A stretch of DNA of 64,000 bases. Source: Nocardioides sp. Root122. GTDB lineage: Bacteria > Actinomycetota > Actinomycetes > Propionibacteriales > Nocardioidaceae. A program made the translations under genes and the position numbers. Numbering within the stretch: position 1 is the stretch's first letter; each line of letters starts with the position of its first letter. A model generated the notes under the pieces. The model did not search any database. It was not told the origin of the DNA and saw nothing but the letters and a program-made list of their open reading frames with translations. The stretch covers positions 158,764 through 222,763 of the forward strand of contig NZ_LMDE01000015.1 in the NCBI RefSeq assembly GCF_001425025.1. Reading direction: 5' to 3'. Shown here piece after piece: positions 11,235-20,087 of the stretch.

Positions 11235-12869
11235 TCAGTGCTGGACGGCCTGCTCGGCGCCCGCTCCGGTGAGGGCGCGTACCTCGAGCTCGGTGTAACG
11301 CTCCTCGGCTGCCGGCTCCCTCGAGGAGATGGTGCCGAGGTAGCCGAGGAGGAAGCCGAGCGGGATCGACACGATGCCGGGGTTCTCCAGCGGGAACCAC
11401 GAGATGTCGATGTCGGCCGGCAGCAGCGACAGGTTCTTGCCGCTGACCGGGTCCAGGCCCTTGCCGGAGACCACCGGGCTGAAGATCACCAGCCCGACCG
11501 ACGAGACGAGACCGCCGTAGATGCTCCAGAGGGCGCCGCGGGTGTTGAAGCGCCGCCAGAACATGTTGTAGATGATCGCGGGGAGGTTCGCGCTCGCCGC
11601 CACGGCGAAGGCCAGCGCGACCAGGAAGGCGATGTTGAGCTTCTGGGCCGGGATGGCCAGCACGATCGCGATCAGTCCGATGACGCCCGCGGCGATCCGG
11701 GAGACCCGGATCTCCTCGGTCTCCGATGCCTTGCCGTCCTTGAGCACCGAGTTGTAGATGTCGTGGGCCACCGACACCGAGGAGGTGAGGGTGAGGCCCG
11801 CGACCACCGCCAGGATCGTGGCGAAGGCGACGGCAGCGATCAGGGCCAGCAGGACCGCGCCTCCGGTCGAGCCCGGACCACCACCCGCGGCCTCGGCCAG
11901 CAGCGGCGAGGCCAGGTTGCCGCCCGAGGCAGCCACCTCGGCGTACGCGTCCTTGTCGAGCAGGGCAGCGGCACCGAAGCCGAGGACCAGCGTGAACAGG
12001 TAGAACGCACCGATGAGGCCGATGGCCCACAGCACCGACTTGCGGGCGTCGCGGGAGGTGGGCGTGGTGTAGAAGCGGATCAGGATGTGGGGCAGGCCCG
12101 CGGTGCCGAGCACCAGGGCGATGGCGAGGGAGATGAAGTCGATCTTCTTGTGGAGCTCCGGTCCGTACTTGAGGCCGGGCTCGAGGAAGGCGCCACCCTT
12201 GCCGCTGTTGGAGGCGGCGGTGCCGAGGAGCTCGGAGAGGTTGAAGCCGAACTTCGCCAGCACGATCACCACGATCAGCGCGGATCCCGCCATCAGCAGG
12301 ACCGCCTTGACGATCTGCACCCAGGTCGTGCCCTTCATGCCGCCGACCGTGACGTAGAAGATCATCAGCGCGCCGACGAAGAAGATCGTCAGGTTCTTCA
12401 GCGCCTCGCTCTCCACGCCGAGCAGGAGGGCGACGAGCGCACCCGCGCCGACCATCTGGGCGAGCAGGTAGAAGATCGACACGACGACGGTCGAGGTCGC
12501 CGCTGCCATGCGCACCGGCTTCTGCTTCATCCGGTAGGCCAGCTGGTCGGCCATCGTGTAGCGACCCGAGTTGCGCAGCACCTCGGCGACGAGGAGCAGT
12601 GCGACCAGCCACGCGACGAGGAACCCGATCGAGTAGAGGAAGCCGTCGTAGCCGGAGAGGGCGATGGCACCGGAGATGCCGAGGAACGAGGCCGCCGACA
12701 TGTAGTCGCCGCCGATGGCCAGGCCGTTCTGGAGGCCCGAGAAGTTGCGTCCACCGGCGTAGTGGTCGGCGGCGCCGGAGGAGTTCCGGCTGGCCCAGAT
12801 GGTGATGCCGACGGTCAGGGCGACGACGCCGAGGAACAGCGCCGTGGTGAGGATCTGGTGGCCTTCCAT
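11235..12869 (-). CDS. actP: Cation/acetate symporter ActP (sodium:solute symporter)
   Basis: 544 residues, about 13 transmembrane helices, of the SSS family. Motifs: DHYAGGRNFSGLQNGLAIGG, GDYMSAASFLGISG, GGMKGTTWVQIVKA and the long TM series ending with NPGIVSIPLGFLLGYLG. ActP imports acetate and related monocarboxylates with Na+ or H+. The ATG at 12869 is one base after the stop of the DUF485 gene, the usual partner in this arrangement, so they are one operon. acs follows downstream on the same strand past a terminator. The family assignment is firm; the substrate acetate rests on similarity and gene order. Confidence 0.93.
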   Translation of the reverse strand: MEGHQILTTALFLGVVALTVGITIWASRNSSGAADHYAGGRNFSGLQNGLAIGGDYMSAASFLGISGAIALSGYDGFLYSIGFLVAWLVALLLVAEVLRNSGRYTMADQLAYRMKQKPVRMAAATSTVVVSIFYLLAQMVGAGALVALLLGVESEALKNLTIFFVGALMIFYVTVGGMKGTTWVQIVKAVLLMAGSALIVVIVLAKFGFNLSELLGTAASNSGKGGAFLEPGLKYGPELHKKIDFISLAIALVLGTAGLPHILIRFYTTPTSRDARKSVLWAIGLIGAFYLFTLVLGFGAAALLDKDAYAEVAASGGNLASPLLAEAAGGGPGSTGGAVLLALIAAVAFATILAVVAGLTLTSSVSVAHDIYNSVLKDGKASETEEIRVSRIAAGVIGLIAIVLAIPAQKLNIAFLVALAFAVAASANLPAIIYNMFWRRFNTRGALWSIYGGLVSSVGLVIFSPVVSGKGLDPVSGKNLSLLPADIDISWFPLENPGIVSIPLGFLLGYLGTISSREPAAEERYTELEVRALTGAGAEQAVQH

Positions 12870-12870
12870 G

Positions 12871-13239
12871 TCAGCGACCTCCGTTGTCGGCGCGACCGTC
12901 GAGGGTGCGGTGGTAGTCGTCGGTCAGCTGGCGGGCGAGCGGGTCGAGGTTGGCGTTGGAGTAGCGGCTGTAGAGCCAGGCCAGGGCGAACGTGGTGACG
13001 AACTGCAGGAGGCCGAAGACCAGGGCGACGTTGATGTTGCCGACGACCTTGGTGCTCATGAAGTCGTGGGCGAACATCGACATCAGGACGTAGAGGGCGT
13101 ACCACGCCAGGAAGGCGGCGGTCGCCGGGATGACGAAGCGGCGATAGCGCGAACGCAGCTCCGCGAACTCGGGCCGGGCCGACAACTCGTCGTAGACGGG
13201 GTCGTGGCGCGCGGCCTGATCGTGGGCGTCTTGAGTCAC
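12871..13239 (-). CDS. DUF485 membrane protein, ActP partner
   Basis: 122 residues. N-terminal DPVYDELSARPEFAELRSRYRRFVIP is the DUF485 signature, followed by two transmembrane helices (ATAAFLAWYALYVLMSMF and FGLLQFVTTFALAWLY) and a hydrophilic tail. These proteins nearly always precede actP-type symporter genes and are thought to assist or regulate the transporter. ATG at 13239. Its stop is one base from the actP start. Role inferred from family and position. Confidence 0.92.
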   Translation of the reverse strand: MTQDAHDQAARHDPVYDELSARPEFAELRSRYRRFVIPATAAFLAWYALYVLMSMFAHDFMSTKVVGNINVALVFGLLQFVTTFALAWLYSRYSNANLDPLARQLTDDYHRTLDGRADNGGR

Positions 13240-13487
13240 GACAGGTCCTTTCCGGGCGAACGGTCACCGGGATGTGACCGCCGTCACCGTGACACCGTGC
13301 ACGGGTCGCGGGGGAGGGGGCGACCGCCTCGGGGCGATCGATGGGTGCGGCGGCGCGCCCAGCGGTCGGTGTGGCACGACGAGCGGTCGGCCCGGCACCC
13401 ACCTGCGTGAGGCCGTGAGGAGAACGTGACGGCTGCGCCACCGTCGCGGCACGGTGACGGACACACGCGCTGACGACGATCGTCGGC

Positions 13488-14966
13488 ATGAGCACGCAGA
13501 CAGCCGACCCCCGCAGCCGCCGCACCCGCCGCTGGATCGACGACTGGCGCCCCGAGGACCCGGAATTCTGGGAGACCACCGGCCGGGCGGTGGCCCGTCG
13601 CAACCTGGTGTGGTCGATCTTCGCCGAGCACGTCGGGTTCTCCGTCTGGCTGATCTGGAGCGTGTCCTCGGCCTTCCTGCTGGCACAGGGCTTCACCTTC
13701 ACCCCGCAGCAGCTCTTCCTCCTCGTCGCCCTGCCCAACCTCGTCGGCTCGCTGCTCCGGCTGCCCTACACGTTCGCGGTGCCGAAGTTCGGCGGGCGCA
13801 ACTGGACCATCGTCAGCGGCGCGATGCTGCTGGTGCCGACGCTGCTCTTCGCCCACGCGGTCCAGGACCCGTCGACGCCCTACTGGGTCTTCTGCCTGAT
13901 CGCGGCCACGGCGGGCGTCGGTGGCGGCAACTTCGCCTCGTCGATGGCCAACATCAACTTCTTCTACCCCTCCGACCGCAAGGGCGCCGCGCTCGGCCTC
14001 AACGCCGCCGGCGGCAACCTCGGCGTCTCGCTGATCCAGCTGCTGCTCCCGGTCATGGTCGGCGGCGCCGGGGTCTTCGGCCTGGTGAAGGCCTCGGGCA
14101 GTGGCATCCACCTCGAGCGGGCGGCGTACGTCTATGCGGGGCTCGCGCTCCTCGCCACCGCGGCCGCGTGGCTGCGGATGGACAACCTCAGCACGGTGAC
14201 GTCCTCCCCGCGCGAGCAGCTGCAGGTCGTGCGGCAGCGGCAGACGTGGCTGCTGTCGCTGCTCTACATCGGCACCTTCGGGTCCTTCATCGGCTACTCC
14301 GCGGCCATGCCGCTGCTGATCAAGCTCAACTTCTGGGTGCCCGAGCCGGCACCGCTCGGGACCGGCGTCTACTTCGCCTTCTACGCCTTCCTCGGCGCCG
14401 GGGTCGGTTCGCTGACCCGCCCGTTCGGCGGCTGGCTCGCCGACCGGCTCGGGGGCGCCCGGGTGACGCTCGGGGCGTTTGCGGCGATGGTCCTCTTCAC
14501 CCTCGGCGTGCTGTGGACCGTCAGCCGGCTCACCCCGAACCCGGCGGCCGACCCTGCGGTCGCGACGGACAACGCCGCCTGGTTCCCGCTGTTCCTGGGC
14601 TTCTTCCTCTGCATCTTCGCCGCCACCGGGATCGGCAACGGGTCCGTCTACAAGATGATCCCGGCGATCTGGAAGGCAGAGGCCGAGCGTGCGACGGTCC
14701 CCGGTACGACGTCGCGCGCGGCCGCGCTCACGACCGCCACCCGGCAGTCGTCCGCCGCGCTCGGCGTGATCGGCGCCGTCGGGGCCGTGGGCGGCTTCCT
14801 CGTGCCGCTGGCCTTCGCCGCTCCGTGGGTGGCAGACCCCCTGTCCGCGACCCGGGCCGCCTTCGCCGTGTTCACCGCCTACTACCTGGGGTGCGCGGTG
14901 CTGACCTGGGCGCTCTACCTCCGCCGCCCGGTGCGCGCGCACGGCCTGGCGGCCGCGGAGATCTGA
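13488..14966 (+). CDS. narK: Nitrate/nitrite MFS transporter (NarK/NasA type)
   Basis: 492 residues, 12 transmembrane helices. NarK signatures: WRPEDPEFWETTG at the N-terminus, GGGNFASSMANINFFYP and AGGGNLGVSLIQ (the two Gly-rich nitrate signature helices), and GGWLADRLGG for the MFS loop. Residue R in the LLRLPYTF segment probably binds the anion. It imports nitrate for the reductase encoded next; its TGA and the nasA ATG share one base (TGATG). No strong Shine-Dalgarno precedes ATG 13488. The 248-bp region before it, shared with the divergent DUF485 gene, must hold both promoters. Confidence 0.93.
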   Translation: MSTQTADPRSRRTRRWIDDWRPEDPEFWETTGRAVARRNLVWSIFAEHVGFSVWLIWSVSSAFLLAQGFTFTPQQLFLLVALPNLVGSLLRLPYTFAVPKFGGRNWTIVSGAMLLVPTLLFAHAVQDPSTPYWVFCLIAATAGVGGGNFASSMANINFFYPSDRKGAALGLNAAGGNLGVSLIQLLLPVMVGGAGVFGLVKASGSGIHLERAAYVYAGLALLATAAAWLRMDNLSTVTSSPREQLQVVRQRQTWLLSLLYIGTFGSFIGYSAAMPLLIKLNFWVPEPAPLGTGVYFAFYAFLGAGVGSLTRPFGGWLADRLGGARVTLGAFAAMVLFTLGVLWTVSRLTPNPAADPAVATDNAAWFPLFLGFFLCIFAATGIGNGSVYKMIPAIWKAEAERATVPGTTSRAAALTTATRQSSAALGVIGAVGAVGGFLVPLAFAAPWVADPLSATRAAFAVFTAYYLGCAVLTWALYLRRPVRAHGLAAAEI

Positions 14967-17002
14967 TGACCGAGACCCAGACGCATTGCCCCTACTGCTC
15001 CCTCCAGTGCGGCATGCGCCTGGGCGTCGCCCCCGGCGGGCGGCGTGCGCCCGAGGTGTCGGCATGGGAGGAGTTCCCGGTCAACCAGGGCGCACTGTGC
15101 CGCAAGGGCTGGTCGGCAGCCGGGCTCCACGGCAGCCGCGACCGGCTGACCTCGCCGCTGGTGCGGGACCGGACGACAGGGGAGTGGTCCGCGGTCTCGT
15201 GGGACGACGCCCTCGACCGGGTCGCCGACGGCATCCGCACCGCCCAGGCCCGCGGCGGGCCGGACGCGGTCGCGGTGTTCGGCGGCGGTGGCCTCACCAA
15301 CGAGAAGGCGTACTCGCTCGGCAAGCTGGCGCGGGCAGCCCTCGGCACCTCGCAGATCGACTACAACGGCCGCTGGTGCATGTCGTCCGCCGCCTCCGCG
15401 GGGATCCGCGCCTTCGGTGTCGACCGCGGCCTGCCGTTCCCGCTCGCCGACGTCGAGGAGGCCGACGTGCTGGTGCTCGTCGGGTCGAACCTCGCCGAGA
15501 CCATGCCTCCGGCGGCGCGCCACCTCGACCGGCTGCGCGAGCGGGGCGGCCGGGTCGTGGTGGTCGACCCGCGTCGTACGCCGACCGCGGACCGCGCGGA
15601 CCTGCACCTGCAGCCCGTGCCGGGGACGGACCTCGCCCTCGCGCTCGGGGTGCTGCACCTCCTCGTCGCCGCCGGCGCGGTCGACGAGGACTACCTCGCC
15701 ACCCGGACCACCGGCTGGGCGGAGGTGCGCGAGTCGGTCGCGGCGTGGTGGCCCGAGCGGGTCGAACGCGTGACCGGGATCGAGGCGACCGAGGTGCGGG
15801 CGTTGGCGGCGCTGCTGACCGGCTCACCGCGCGTCATGGTGCTCACCGCGCGCGGCGCCGAGCAGCACTCGACCGGCTCGGACACCGTGCTGGCCTGGAT
15901 CAACCTCGCCCTCGCGCTGGGCATGGTGGGGCGGCGAGGCGCCGGCTACGGCTGCCTGACGGGGCAGGGCAACGGGCAGGGCGGCCGCGAGCACGGGCAG
16001 AAGGCCGACCAGCTGCCCGGCTACCGCCGGATCGACGACCCCGCGGCTCGTGCGCACGTGGCGGCGGTGTGGGGTGTCGACCCCGACTCGCTGCCCGGCC
16101 CCGGGCGGTCGGCGTACGAGCTGCTCGACGCCCTCGGCACCGAGGGCGGTCCGTCGGCGATGCTGGTCCTCGGCTCGAACATCGTGGTCAGCGCACCGCG
16201 TGCCTCGCACGTCACCGCACGCCTCGAGGCGCTGGACCTGCTGGTCGTCGGCGACGTGGTGATGTCGGAGACCGCGGCGCTGGCCGACGTGGTGCTGCCG
16301 GTGACGCAGTGGTCCGAGGAGACCGGCACCATGACGAACCTCGAGGGCCGGGTCGTGCTGCGCCAGCGGGCGATCACCCCGCCGCGCGGCGTCCGGTCGG
16401 ACCTGGACGTCATCGCCGGGCTGGCCTCGCGGCTGTCCGACGTGCCGTTCTCGACCGACCCCGAGGAGGTCTTCGCCGAGCTCGGCCGCGCCTCGGCCGG
16501 TGGTGCGGCCGACTACTCGGCGATCACCTACGACCGCATCCGTGACGAGGGCGGGGTCTTCTGGGGCGGTGAGCGCCTCTTCGCCGAGTCCTTCGCCCAC
16601 CCCGACGGACGCGCCCGGATGCTCGTCGTGGAGCACCGTGGCGCCGCCGAGCAGCCGTGCGCCGACTACCCGGTCCACCTGACGACCGGGCGCGTGCTGG
16701 CGCACTACCAGTCCGGCGCCCAGACCCGCCGGGTCCGCGCCCTGCCGGACGACGGCCCGTTCGTCGAGCTGCACCCGCTCCTGGCCGGGCGGATCGGCGT
16801 CGCCCACGGCGACGACCTCCGCGTGTCGACCCGGCGGGGCACGATGACCGCGCCGGCCCGCGTCGTCACCACGATCCGGCCGGACACCGTGTTCGTGCCG
16901 TTCCACTGGGTCGGCGCCAACCGCCTGACCAACGACGCGCTCGACCCGGTCTCGCGGATGCCGGAGCTCAAGGTCTGCGCAGCGCAGGTGGCCCATGCCT
17001 GA
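14966..17002 (+). CDS. nasA: Assimilatory nitrate reductase, catalytic molybdopterin subunit
   Basis: 678 residues of the bis-MGD molybdoenzyme family. The [4Fe-4S] ligands are Cys 8, 11, 15 (HCPYCSLQC) and 45 (GALCRKGW). NGRWCMSSAASAG carries the Cys expected to bind molybdenum, and VGSNLAETMPP, GQGNGQGGREHGQKADQLPGY and FHWVGANRLTNDALDP are cofactor-binding stretches of NasA/NarB enzymes. No signal peptide, so cytosolic. It reduces imported nitrate to nitrite with electrons from the NasB-like protein encoded 8 bases into its 3' end. At 678 residues it lacks the C-terminal BFD domain seen in longer NasA forms, that domain being on the partner instead. Confidence 0.95.
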   Translation: MTETQTHCPYCSLQCGMRLGVAPGGRRAPEVSAWEEFPVNQGALCRKGWSAAGLHGSRDRLTSPLVRDRTTGEWSAVSWDDALDRVADGIRTAQARGGPDAVAVFGGGGLTNEKAYSLGKLARAALGTSQIDYNGRWCMSSAASAGIRAFGVDRGLPFPLADVEEADVLVLVGSNLAETMPPAARHLDRLRERGGRVVVVDPRRTPTADRADLHLQPVPGTDLALALGVLHLLVAAGAVDEDYLATRTTGWAEVRESVAAWWPERVERVTGIEATEVRALAALLTGSPRVMVLTARGAEQHSTGSDTVLAWINLALALGMVGRRGAGYGCLTGQGNGQGGREHGQKADQLPGYRRIDDPAARAHVAAVWGVDPDSLPGPGRSAYELLDALGTEGGPSAMLVLGSNIVVSAPRASHVTARLEALDLLVVGDVVMSETAALADVVLPVTQWSEETGTMTNLEGRVVLRQRAITPPRGVRSDLDVIAGLASRLSDVPFSTDPEEVFAELGRASAGGAADYSAITYDRIRDEGGVFWGGERLFAESFAHPDGRARMLVVEHRGAAEQPCADYPVHLTTGRVLAHYQSGAQTRRVRALPDDGPFVELHPLLAGRIGVAHGDDLRVSTRRGTMTAPARVVTTIRPDTVFVPFHWVGANRLTNDALDPVSRMPELKVCAAQVAHA

Positions 17003-18392
17003 GCGCGTGGTCGTGGTGGGCGGTGGGATGGCCGCCGTCCGGCTGGCCGAGCAGCTGGTCGGGGCCGACGTCGAGCTGACCATCCTGGCCGACGAGACGC
17101 ACCCGCCGTACAACCGCATCCTGCTGTCCGCGGTCCTCGAGGGCACGCACCCGGCATCGGCGCTGACCCTGCGGTCGCCGCAGTGGTACGCCGACCGCGG
17201 GATCGACCTGCGCCTGGGGACGCGCGTCCTCGAGATCGACCGGGACGCGTCCGAGGCTGTGCTCGTCGATGGGGAACGGGTCGCCTTCGACCGCCTCGTC
17301 CTGGCGTGCGGGTCGATCCCCACCCTGCCGCCGATCCGGGGCCTGGTCCGGCGTGACGGCACGCTCGACCCGCGCGTCCACCCGTTCCGCAGCCTCGACG
17401 ACTGCCGCCGGCTGGATGGTTCCCTGTCCGGGGCGCGGCGCGCCGTCGTGGTGGGCGGCGGGCTGCTGGGCCTCCAGGTCGCCAGGGCGCTGGCGGTGCG
17501 CGGCGTGCTGACCGAGGTCGTCGAGGGGGCCGACCACCTGATGCACGCACACCTCGGCGCGGAGGCCGGCCGGGTCCTGGCCCGCGACCTGCGCCGGCTC
17601 GGGACCGAGGTCTACACCGGGGCGCGCGCCGTGCGGCTGACCGACGAGGGGCTGGTGCTCGACAACGGTGCCCTGCTCGCCACCGACCTCGTCGTGCTCA
17701 CCGCCGGCGGCCGGCCGTCGACCGCGCTCGCGCGACGGGCCGGGCTGATGGTCGGTCGCGGTGTCGTCGTCGACGGCACGCTCGCCAGCGTCACCGACGA
17801 CCGGATCCACGCCATCGGCGACTGCGCGGAGCACCGGCGGCGGACGACCGGCAACGTGGCGCCGGCGTGGGAGCAGGCCGAGGTGCTCGCCCGCGTGGTG
17901 CGCGGGCAGGCGGCGGCGTACGACGGCACCCGCAGCGTCGCCCGCCTCCGTGCCACCGGGCTCGACGTCGCCGTGCTCGGGTACCCCAGGACCGCGGAGG
18001 GCGAGGTGGTCGAGGTGACGAACCCGATCGCCGGGACCCACCGCCGTCTCGTCGTCCACGGCGGCCGCGTCGTGGCCGCCGAGCTGGTCGGTGACCTCTC
18101 GCGCGTCGGGCTGGTCACCCAGCTCTACGACCGCGGCACGATCCTCGGCCCCGAGGAGCCCGGTCAGCTGCTGCTTCCCGAGGCCGCCGGTGCTCAGCTC
18201 CCGCTCCCGGACGAGGCCGAGGTGTGCGCCTGCGCGGGGGTCACGGCAGGGGCGATCCGGGGCTGCGCCTCGGTGGCGGAGTGCGCCGACCGGACCCGCG
18301 CCACCACAGGGTGCGGCGGCTGCGCCGACGTCGTACGCCGACTCGTGGAGGGGGCCGCTGTGGAGCCCCGGCGCCGCGTAGTTGTCGGTTGA
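16995..18392 (+). CDS. nasB: NasB-type FAD/NAD(P)H electron-transfer subunit of nitrate reductase
   Basis: 465 residues. Two Rossmann folds (VVVVGGGMAAVRLAEQ for FAD; AVVVGGGLLGLQVA for NAD(P)H), a HPPYNRILLS motif shared with NirB, and ALAxIGDCAEH. The C-terminus is a BFD-like [2Fe-2S] domain: VCACAGVTAGAIRGC and TGCGGCADVV. There is no siroheme domain, so it is not a nitrite reductase; it corresponds to NasB of Bacillus, which feeds electrons from NAD(P)H to NasA. ATG 16995 overlaps nasA by 8 bases. The separate nirBD operon 9 kb downstream performs the next step. Confidence 0.9.
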   Translation: MPERVVVVGGGMAAVRLAEQLVGADVELTILADETHPPYNRILLSAVLEGTHPASALTLRSPQWYADRGIDLRLGTRVLEIDRDASEAVLVDGERVAFDRLVLACGSIPTLPPIRGLVRRDGTLDPRVHPFRSLDDCRRLDGSLSGARRAVVVGGGLLGLQVARALAVRGVLTEVVEGADHLMHAHLGAEAGRVLARDLRRLGTEVYTGARAVRLTDEGLVLDNGALLATDLVVLTAGGRPSTALARRAGLMVGRGVVVDGTLASVTDDRIHAIGDCAEHRRRTTGNVAPAWEQAEVLARVVRGQAAAYDGTRSVARLRATGLDVAVLGYPRTAEGEVVEVTNPIAGTHRRLVVHGGRVVAAELVGDLSRVGLVTQLYDRGTILGPEEPGQLLLPEAAGAQLPLPDEAEVCACAGVTAGAIRGCASVAECADRTRATTGCGGCADVVRRLVEGAAVEPRRRVVVG

Positions 18393-18477
18393 CCAGTGCA
18401 GGAGCGCGCGGCGGCCTACTGTTAAGACATTCTCAAGACTGTGGCAACCGAGCCCGGTCGCCACCGCAGAGGTAACG

Positions 18478-19143
18478 ATGCAGCTCCACGCCGTGATCGT
18501 CCCGCCACCGGGCGTGGTCCGGGCCGCTCTGGAGGCGGCACGCGACCTCGCCCCGCCGCCGCCGGCGCCCCCCGAGCTGCCGAAGCCGGGACTGGTGGAC
18601 CGGCTGCTGGGCCGGAGCCGGCCCGACCCGGTCGTGCCGCCCGCCGCCAGGCTGGTGCCGGTGGACCCCGAGACCGTCTTCCTGCGGGTGGCCAAGTTCG
18701 GCAACCTCACCACCCCCGACGCCGCAGCCCTCGCCGAGTCCCTCGCGACCGCGGCCGCCAGCTGGCCGTCTCCCGTGGTGCGCGTCGGCAGGCTGGTCGT
18801 GGGCACGGACGATCCGTTCGACGTCACCGCCCAGCTCGAGGGCGACCTCGACGGCCTGCGCGCGATCCACCGCAACGTCAACGAGGTCGCCGAGAGGCAC
18901 CGCCTCTACCTCGACCGCCGCAGCTTCCGCAGCGAGCTGGCCCTCGGCTCGATCGAGATGGAGGACGGCTCGGCGGTCCCCGCAGAGATCGCGGGGTCGG
19001 AGGTCGAGCACCGCGGCCCGAACTGGTTGCCGTACCACCTGACGCTCCTCCGCTCCTCCTTCGCGGGCGGTGGCACGGTCTTGACCGAGTACGCGCGCAT
19101 CGACCTGGCGGAGGACGCCGAGGAGCTGGGCGCGCTCGGCTGA
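18478..19143 (+). CDS. 2'-5' RNA ligase-like (2H phosphoesterase fold) protein, partly degenerate
   Basis: 221 residues. The second half has the typical LPYHLTLLRS motif (H-x-T), and the two-lobed pattern with KFGNLTTPDAAALAESLA and LRAIHRNVNEVAERH resembles the LigT/2H family that hydrolyses or forms cyclic phosphates on RNA or nucleotides. The first lobe reads FLRVAKFG where an H-x-T/S would be expected, so one catalytic half is missing. A Pro-rich stretch of about 30 residues follows the N-terminal strand. ATG 18478 is preceded by GAGG at a fair spacing. The gene stands alone after nasB. Enzyme activity is doubtful. Confidence 0.62.
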   Translation: MQLHAVIVPPPGVVRAALEAARDLAPPPPAPPELPKPGLVDRLLGRSRPDPVVPPAARLVPVDPETVFLRVAKFGNLTTPDAAALAESLATAAASWPSPVVRVGRLVVGTDDPFDVTAQLEGDLDGLRAIHRNVNEVAERHRLYLDRRSFRSELALGSIEMEDGSAVPAEIAGSEVEHRGPNWLPYHLTLLRSSFAGGGTVLTEYARIDLAEDAEELGALG

Positions 19144-19174
19144 CCCCCACCGTGGCGAGGCTCTACCGTGGGGC

Positions 19175-19807
19175 ATGGCCCGCCTGCCGCTCCCCCCGCC
19201 GCGCCCGATCGTGCACCCGTTGCGCACGGCGGACCCCGCCCGCAGCACCATCCGCCGGCTGCCGCACCGCCGGATGCGGGTCACGATCGACCACGAGCCC
19301 CTCGCCGGGGTCACCCCGGGCATGCTGCTCTGGTGGTTCCAGCACATCGGCGACCCGATCTCCTACGCCGGTGAGGAGATGTCCGGCTACCTGGCGTGGC
19401 ACCCGCTCGACCACATCCGCTGGGAGCTGGCCCGCCCGGCGCCGGGTGGCGGCGCCGCGGAGGGTGCCCGCTACCGCATCGTCGAGGCGTTCGGCCGTAG
19501 GGACGACTGCTACGTCGACTCGGTCGAGCGCGTCGAGAAGCTCGACGCCACCGGCATCCGCCTGGTGCGCCGCGTGGCGGGGATCCAGGTGTTCCAGCTC
19601 GAGCACACCTGGTCGGCCGGTCGCGACGGCACCCACTACGTCAGCGTCATGGACCTGGGGTCCGGCTCGCGGCTGATGACGCCGGCGAACCACTACCTGA
19701 CGTCCCGCGTCTTCCCCGAGGCGATGGCGCGGGCCTGGGTGGTGCACAACGAGGTCGGCGTCCTCGAGCACCTCCTGCCCGGGCTCGCGCCGCGAGAGGT
19801 CGGCTAG
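19175..19807 (+). CDS. DAPG hydrolase (PhlG)-like protein
   Basis: 210 residues. The segment GVTPGMLLWWFQHIGD followed by YLAWHPLDHIRWEL, then VFQLEHTW and ANHYLTSRVFPEAMARAWVVHNEVG, matches the fold of 2,4-diacetylphloroglucinol hydrolase, a zinc C-C hydrolase of the Bet v 1-like group. His and Glu residues in WHPLDH, EVGVLEH and FQLEH could be the metal ligands. Substrate unknown; many actinobacteria have such homologues without any phloroglucinol pathway. ATG 19175. The 3' end converges on the small membrane gene below with a 4-base overlap. Confidence 0.7.
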   Translation: MARLPLPPPRPIVHPLRTADPARSTIRRLPHRRMRVTIDHEPLAGVTPGMLLWWFQHIGDPISYAGEEMSGYLAWHPLDHIRWELARPAPGGGAAEGARYRIVEAFGRRDDCYVDSVERVEKLDATGIRLVRRVAGIQVFQLEHTWSAGRDGTHYVSVMDLGSGSRLMTPANHYLTSRVFPEAMARAWVVHNEVGVLEHLLPGLAPREVG

Positions 19808-20084
19808 ACCGCGATCACCACCAGTGCGACGGCCGGCAGCACGGTTGACGCCACGGTCCCGCGGATGCTGCCCCCGCGTGGCAGCCAGTAGCCGAGCAGG
19901 TCCGCGAGCCCCATGGCGAGCGACGCCAGCAACATGTAGACGCAGGCGACCACGACCACCGTGGTGCCCGTGTCGGCGTCGACGCGGTTGACCATCCACA
20001 GTCCCACGAGCGTGCCTGCGCCGGCGCGACCGCGAGCAGGACCACGGCGGAGAGCCCTGCGGCGAGCTGGGCGAGCAGGTCCAT
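19804..20084 (-). pseudogene. Small three-helix membrane protein, apparently frameshifted
   Basis: ATG at 20084 has a strong Shine-Dalgarno (GAGGAGG, 6 bases upstream) and starts MDLLAQLAAGLSAVVLLAV, a good first helix. After about 20 codons that frame turns into a Trp/Ser/Cys-rich shadow. The neighbouring frame then reads GTLVGLWMVNRVDAD, VVVVACVYMLLASLAMGLADLLGYW and TVLPAVALVVIAV, clearly membrane sequence, to the stop at 19804. The distance of 281 bases is one short of a multiple of three, which fits a single-base deletion near 20030 in a gene of about 93 residues. It lies 3 bases after the methyltransferase stop. Mutation or sequencing error cannot be told apart. Confidence 0.6.
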
Positions 20085-20087
20085 CGC

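Noticed and set aside
16995..18392. Calling this a nitrite reductase large subunit
   Set aside because: It has FAD, NAD(P) and BFD domains but no siroheme domain; a complete nirB is at 27414.
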